Shown piece after piece: positions 42,544-45,642 of a stretch of 45,642 bases of DNA. The notes beneath the pieces were generated by a model. The model saw nothing but the letters and a program-made list of their open reading frames with translations, made no database searches and had not been told where the DNA came from. The position numbers and the translations under genes were made by a program. This DNA comes from Profundicola sp051011115 (GTDB taxonomy: Bacteria; Bacteroidota; Bacteroidia; Flavobacteriales; Weeksellaceae), in the NCBI GenBank assembly GCA_051011115.1, contig JBPCUN010000117.1, forward strand, positions 1 through 45,642, in the 5' to 3' direction. Each line of letters starts with the position of its first letter. Within the stretch, counting starts at the first letter, position 1.

Positions 42544-42979
42544 AGTTTATTTAAATATTTTATCGATAATTGCTTTTATTCTTTGTATAACCTTTTTGGT
42601 TAAAACCTGTAAAATAACAGTCAATATATGTGATGATATAGAAGTTTCAAAGAAATATAAAAATTACCTTATAGAAAATAATTTATTAGATTCGTTATGT
42701 ATCTATAGTCGAGAAGTTCATGAAAACAATTTTAAGTATTTGAACAAAATAATATTCATTGGGAGCTCAGATGAATTTGCGCTAGAAAAATTTCAAATTG
42801 TAGAAACTTTAATTTTAAGGTCAAATATTACTATGTTGAAGGATTACTTCAATCATACTTCCGAGCAAAATCGATTTATGATATATATGTCACTAAAACT
42901 TTCTGATAATCCAAAGAGTAAAGAAATATTAAATAAAATCAATTTTATTGATAATGAAAATGATTTTTATGTGAATTAA
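42536..42979 (+). CDS. Small membrane-anchored protein, candidate immunity protein A
   Basis: A 147-residue protein with one N-terminal hydrophobic segment (LNILSIIAFILCITFLV, about residues 6-22) and a charged soluble remainder with two Cys near the membrane (KTCKITVNIC). No recognised domain. It starts eight bases before the stop of RHS tip A, so is translationally coupled to it, and differs from the gene behind tip B. That position, small size and coupling are what is expected of a cognate immunity protein; the role is inferred. Confidence 0.7.
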   Translation: MNKVYLNILSIIAFILCITFLVKTCKITVNICDDIEVSKKYKNYLIENNLLDSLCIYSREVHENNFKYLNKIIFIGSSDEFALEKFQIVETLILRSNITMLKDYFNHTSEQNRFMIYMSLKLSDNPKSKEILNKINFIDNENDFYVN

Positions 42980-43263
42980 AAAATAATAAGTCATCTTCTA
43001 ACCTTCCCTAAAAACAGGACTGTTTATATTTATAATACATTAAATTGAAAAATGAACAAAACCACTATTTCCTTTTCAGTAAAATTATTAAGCCTTATCC
43101 TATGAGTTAAAAGCGAAGCTGGTGAAGGCTTTTATGTTTAGTCAGGCATTCACTAAGAAATTGCCTGTGGCTGAATTTAGCGTTGGCAAATTCAATTTTA
43201 GAAAGTTTGAGGTTTCTTAAGCAAAACGTTTTTCGTTGTTATACTTGTTTGTCTTTAATCCAA
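42980..43263. other. Non-coding gap in the RHS array
   Basis: No gene of normal length. A 28-codon frame (43134-43220) reads MFSQAFTKKLPVAEFSVGKF and NFRKFEVS; this sequence strikes me as one that recurs between flavobacterial genes, perhaps as a repeated element or decayed gene, but I cannot verify this. The region is less AT-rich around 43110-43210. Confidence 0.4.
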
Positions 43264-43296
43264 AAAAGAACGCAACCCTAAGGCTGCGTTTTTTAC
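43264..43296. terminator. Terminator at the left end of repeat copy 1
   Basis: AACGCAaCC (43269-43277) pairs with GGcTGCGTT (43282-43290), preceded by A-run and followed by TTTTTT, so bidirectional. It would end transcription of the tip A-immunity A unit. Confidence 0.8.
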
Positions 43297-43317
43297 TTTT
43301 AAATTGATAAGAGAAAT

Positions 43318-43430
43318 TATTTTAATACTTCCATATCAAAGTATAATGTTGCATTGGGTGGAACAACACCGTCAGCGCCTTGTGTTCCATATCCTAAAGT
43401 AGGAGGAACAATCAAGAAAACTTTACAACC
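43318..43430 (-). pseudogene. FKBP-type peptidyl-prolyl isomerase, 3' tail only
   Basis: The minus strand encodes GCKVFLIVPPTLGYGTQGADG and VVPPNATLYFDMEVLK-stop, the C-terminal ~37 residues of an FKBP domain (LGYG and VVPPNATL motifs are diagnostic). An in-frame TGA lies just before it and the sequence then becomes RHS, so no complete gene exists. The same tail with the same break point occurs at the right end of the window. Confidence 0.85.
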
Positions 43431-43665
43431 ACCTCAATCTCCCTACAGAAATAAAATTCCAGAATGACAACAAAATCTCCTATCTTTATAATGCACAGGG
43501 GATCAAGCGAGCTAAAATCATTATGGATAATGGGAGACGAAGTGAAACAAATTATTTATCAGCCTTTCAATACAAGGATGGTGTTTTAGCCTATATACAA
43601 CATGCAAAGGGTATATTGACGCTACCATCCAATCTTTTGCTTATATTTATCACTACAAAGATCAC
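43430..43665 (+). pseudogene. 5' part of RHS tip B core, separated by a frameshift
   Basis: Reads HLNLPTEIKFQNDNKISYLY, then NAQGIKRAKIIMDNGRRSET and YLSAFQYKDGVLAYIQHAKG, clearly the same RHS core as tip A residues 1-55. At about 43610 one base is missing relative to tip A (gcaaagggt versus gcagaagggt) and the frame is lost; the next frame continues YIDATIQSFAYIYHYKDHLG. No start codon is present. Confidence 0.8.
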
Positions 43666-44703
43666 TTGGGTAATATCCGTTTAAGCTACTCAGATAAGAA
43701 CGGTGATGGGAAAATCTCTGATTACCCCATCGAGATTTTAGATGAGAATAATTATTATTCCTTTGGGCTAGAGCATGAAGGGTATAATGGGAAAGAATGT
43801 GATTATAAGTATAAATATAACGGGAAGGAGTTGCAAGATGAGTTGGGATTAGATTGGTATGATTACGGTGCTCGTAATTATGATGCAAGTTTAGGAAGAT
43901 GGATGAATCTGGATCCGTTGGCGGAGGAATATAGACGTTGGTCACCTTATAATTATGCTGTAAACAATCCTATTAGGTTTATAGACCCAGATGGGATGGC
44001 GGTTGATGATTTTGTTAAGAGAGCGGATGGTTCAATTTATTGGGATAATAATGCTAATTCTCAAGCTACTACGAAAGCAGGAGAAACTTATTTAGGAAAA
44101 GAATTATCTTTTACTTTTAATAGTCATATTGCAAATAATTATGATGGTCCCTTAGGAAGCATGCCCGAAGGCGATAAATTAACTACGACAATTAATCTGT
44201 CTGCACAAGAAAATTCTGCGGGTGAATTAACTGGGTTATCTGCGACAAAAACAACAGAAATTGGTAAAACATTTGGAGTGTTTGAAGGGCGAGATTATTA
44301 TCCTGGAGAGGGAGGAAGTAATAATTATTTTACTAAATCAACAACTTCTCAAAGTGTTAATATAAATTATGAGCAACATGCTAGTGTACCTGGATTTGAA
44401 GAAATAGGTTTAAATTCTATGGGATTCATAATAGTAGATGTAGCACAAAAATTAAATATTAGTTTTGATAAAGGAAGTGGAAATTTATCAGTAAGTGCAT
44501 ATACTAATCTTTTTCCCTCAGCATCGTTAATATTAAATAACACAAATAGCACATTAATGAATTATAGACAGCCATCTTTTATTGATACTCATACTGCCCC
44601 TATTAAAGGTTATTCCCCTCCAGTAATGAGTGAAGGACGTACAGGAGGACGATCAATACGTGATTTCTCATATTACCCATCAAAATTTTATAAAAGAAAT
44701 TAA
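43666..44703 (+). CDS. Orphan RHS tip B: RHS core fragment with unknown C-terminal domain
   Basis: 345 codons after the frameshift; the TTG at 43666 is the codon of an internal Leu, not a convincing start. Residues 1-110 are RHS core: GNIRLSYSDKNGDGKISDYP, EGYNGKECDYKYKYNGKELQDELG, YGARNYDASLGRWMNLDPLAEEY, SPYNYAVNNPIRFIDPDGM. The rest (about 112-345) is a different tip from A: a DDFVKRADGSIYWDNNANSQATTKAGETYLG linker, which I recall in other Bacteroidota RHS proteins, then Thr/Ser/Asn-rich beta-type sequence and a Pro/Gly-rich C-terminus. Activity unknown. Confidence 0.78.
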   Translation: MGNIRLSYSDKNGDGKISDYPIEILDENNYYSFGLEHEGYNGKECDYKYKYNGKELQDELGLDWYDYGARNYDASLGRWMNLDPLAEEYRRWSPYNYAVNNPIRFIDPDGMAVDDFVKRADGSIYWDNNANSQATTKAGETYLGKELSFTFNSHIANNYDGPLGSMPEGDKLTTTINLSAQENSAGELTGLSATKTTEIGKTFGVFEGRDYYPGEGGSNNYFTKSTTSQSVNINYEQHASVPGFEEIGLNSMGFIIVDVAQKLNISFDKGSGNLSVSAYTNLFPSASLILNNTNSTLMNYRQPSFIDTHTAPIKGYSPPVMSEGRTGGRSIRDFSYYPSKFYKRN

Positions 44704-44704
44704 T

Positions 44705-45100
44705 ATGAGAAAGCCTAGTTATTTAAATATATGTATTAATATTTTTTTTAAATATTTAATATTTTATTTATTTCTAATGGTCTTAAATGACGATTTTAAA
44801 TTATTACAATTGAATAATATTAGAAATGGGCAAGATTTATTTTATTATATGTGGATTGTTCTTTTCTTCCCTATTTTAGATATTATTTTGTTTTCAGTTC
44901 CTTTATACTTCTCATTTAAGATAAAAAAAGGAACTTATTTTATTTTAAGTATACTACTAATAATATTTATAGAGTATTTTTTATATACATATTTCACCTC
45001 TCAAAAAGTATTAAATCAAGATGCTTTTCTAAAAATTTTAATAAGTACAACTCTTTTGTTTACTTTATTTTATAGAGATATATTTAATAAGTTTAAATAG
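44705..45100 (+). CDS. Multi-pass membrane protein, candidate immunity protein B
   Basis: A 131-residue protein with four hydrophobic segments (about residues 14-30, 45-68, 74-96, 108-124) and short charged loops, e.g. FKYLIFYLFLMVL, FLYTYFTS. No family recognised. The ATG at 44705 lies two bases after the tip B stop; an in-frame ATG at 44630 would overlap tip B by 74 bases and is less likely. Position and size fit a cognate immunity protein, and an integral membrane form suggests a toxin that acts at a membrane; both are inference. Confidence 0.65.
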   Translation: MRKPSYLNICINIFFKYLIFYLFLMVLNDDFKLLQLNNIRNGQDLFYYMWIVLFFPILDIILFSVPLYFSFKIKKGTYFILSILLIIFIEYFLYTYFTSQKVLNQDAFLKILISTTLLFTLFYRDIFNKFK

Positions 45101-45420
45101 ATTTATTAACTATAAAAGCATCAATAACAGAAAAGATGTGATTACGGTCTGTCTCTTCAAATTTAGAGACTTCTAAAATACGGTTACTGGTATCCTTATC
45201 AATTTGACATCTTTTTTACCTGTCAGAGGTAATCAAGGCTTACATCTAATATGTCTGCAATTTTGGTCGCAATCTCAATGGAGGGTTTAATCTCATTATA
45301 TTCATACTTGCCAATTATAGAATGGTAGGTATCAATTTGCTTCGCCAGTTCAGTTTGTGAAAATCCTTTTTCACTTCTGCACTCTTTTTTATTCTAATAG
45401 TAATTAAAATACTCACACTT
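45092..45420 (-). pseudogene. Frameshifted XRE-family helix-turn-helix regulator
   Basis: Reading the minus strand from about 45410: SILITIRIKK, then after a frame change at the A-run near 45390 RSEKGFSQTELAKQIDTYHS and GKYEYNEIKPSIEIATKIAD, ILDVSLDYL, a classic XRE helix-turn-helix. A further break at about 45225 leads to LTGKKDVK and another near 45205 to DKDTSNRILEVSKFEETDRN, HIFSVIDAFIVNK. The order of pieces is that of full-length XRE regulators, so this is a gene inactivated by at least three frame breaks. Confidence 0.75.
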
Positions 45421-45467
45421 AAGAGAAGTATATTTTATCAGATTTATAAGGTTGAACGCCATATAAC

Positions 45468-45642
45468 AAAAGAACGCAACCATATAGCTGCGTTCTTTAC
45501 TTTTAAATTGATAAGAGAAATTATTTTAAAACTTCCATATCAAAGTATAATGTTGCATTGGGTGGAACAACACCTCCAGCGCCTTGTGATTCATATCCTA
45601 AAGTAGGAGGAACAATCAAGAAAACTTTGAACTCACCTCAAT
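45468..45642. repeat. Direct repeat copy 2: terminator plus FKBP tail, runs to the window edge
   Basis: 175 bp matching 43264-43438. It contains a hairpin (GAACGCA...TGCGTTC, 45472-45496), the FKBP tail on the minus strand, and ends exactly at the window edge with CACCTCAAT, the bases that start the RHS core fragment of the previous unit. A further RHS unit beyond the edge is therefore likely. Confidence 0.9.
45525..45637 (-). pseudogene. FKBP-type isomerase 3' tail, second copy
   Basis: The minus strand encodes GEFKVFLIVPPTLGYESQGAG and GVVPPNATLYFDMEVLK-stop. As in copy 1, an in-frame TGA precedes the first Gly codon, so this is also a tail fragment and not the 3' end of an intact gene, unless the sequence beyond the edge shows otherwise. 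Confidence 0.75.

Larger units (their letters stand above)
43264..43438. repeat. Direct repeat copy 1: terminator plus FKBP tail
   Basis: 175 bp that match 45468-45642 with 13 mismatches counted by eye. It begins with a hairpin (AACGCA...TGCGTT, T-run) and then, on the minus strand, holds the last ~37 codons of an FKBP gene. The right end (CACCTCAAT) is the opening of the RHS core fragment of the next unit, so the junction FKBP-RHS is part of the repeat. Confidence 0.9.

Noticed and set aside
43052..43105. 17-codon frame MNKTTISFSVKLLSLIL
   Set aside because: Looks like the start of a signal peptide but stops at once; no continuation in any frame.
43318..43430. FKBP as a functional gene
   Set aside because: Only the C-terminal ~37 codons are present and an in-frame TGA precedes them; kept as a fragment.
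43622..43945. 107-codon minus-strand frame opposite RHS tip B
   Set aside because: Lies entirely across the RHS core, with a composition typical of an antisense shadow.
1..45642. CRISPR arrays, insertion sequences, tRNA or rRNA genes
   Set aside because: No regularly spaced repeats, transposase motifs, terminal inverted repeats with target duplications, or cloverleaf sequences were seen; the only long direct repeat is the 175-bp pair.

Overview
The window comes from a low-GC member of the Bacteroidota, almost certainly class Flavobacteriia. The evidence is the spc/alpha ribosomal operon running into eno and gltA, zinc-free L36, promoters of the TTTG-N~19-TAnnTTTG type, A-rich start regions without Shine-Dalgarno motifs, and families such as DUF4856, HTTM next to a TonB-dependent receptor, and RHS genes with NGKELQDE cores. 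I see no tRNA, rRNA, CRISPR array or transposase.

Layout. (1) 1-8052: ribosomal operon from a partial rplE through rpsN, rpsH, rplF, rplR, rpsE, rpmD, rplO, secY, infA, rpmJ, rpsM, rpsK, rpsD, rpoA and rplQ, closed by a strong terminator. (2) 8214-24651: chromosomal housekeeping genes: enolase, citrate synthase, a small basic protein, an EamA transporter, HemN, glutathione peroxidase, KdsA, a SemiSWEET-like protein, two glycosyltransferases, an FtsE-like ATPase, L34, GyrA, a TPR protein, a haem-binding lipoprotein, an NlpC/P60 peptidase and an O-methyltransferase. (3) 24652-27535: an accessory stretch with a GC-rich structured block, fused gene remnants (Crp/Fnr N-terminus, unknown piece, cupin C-terminus), a hypothetical protein and a leucine-rich-repeat protein. 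(4) 27536-29877: 3-oxoacid CoA-transferase subunits A and B, and a DUF808 membrane protein. (5) 30070-39052: an envelope iron-acquisition type cluster: DUF4856 lipoprotein, imelysin, HTTM membrane protein, TonB-dependent receptor, second imelysin and di-haem oxidoreductase. (6) 39156-41043: a coiled-coil DUF164 protein that lacks its zinc ligands, and a Nif3-like protein. (7) 41120-45642: a tandem array of orphan RHS tip cassettes.

Two regions deserve most attention. In the iron cluster the same 11-bp motif (TTTAGAYYAAW) overlaps all three predicted promoters, which suggests one metal-responsive repressor. In the terminal array each unit is a fragment of an RHS core that starts at about the same codon, then a different C-terminal toxin-like tip, then a small membrane protein (candidate immunity), then a 175-bp direct repeat holding a terminator and the last ~37 codons of an FKBP-type isomerase on the other strand. 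The second repeat ends exactly at the window edge on the bases that open a further RHS unit, so the array probably continues to the right.

Limits: everything was read by eye. Family names rest on recognised motifs, not on database searches; toxin, immunity and regulator roles are inferred from context.
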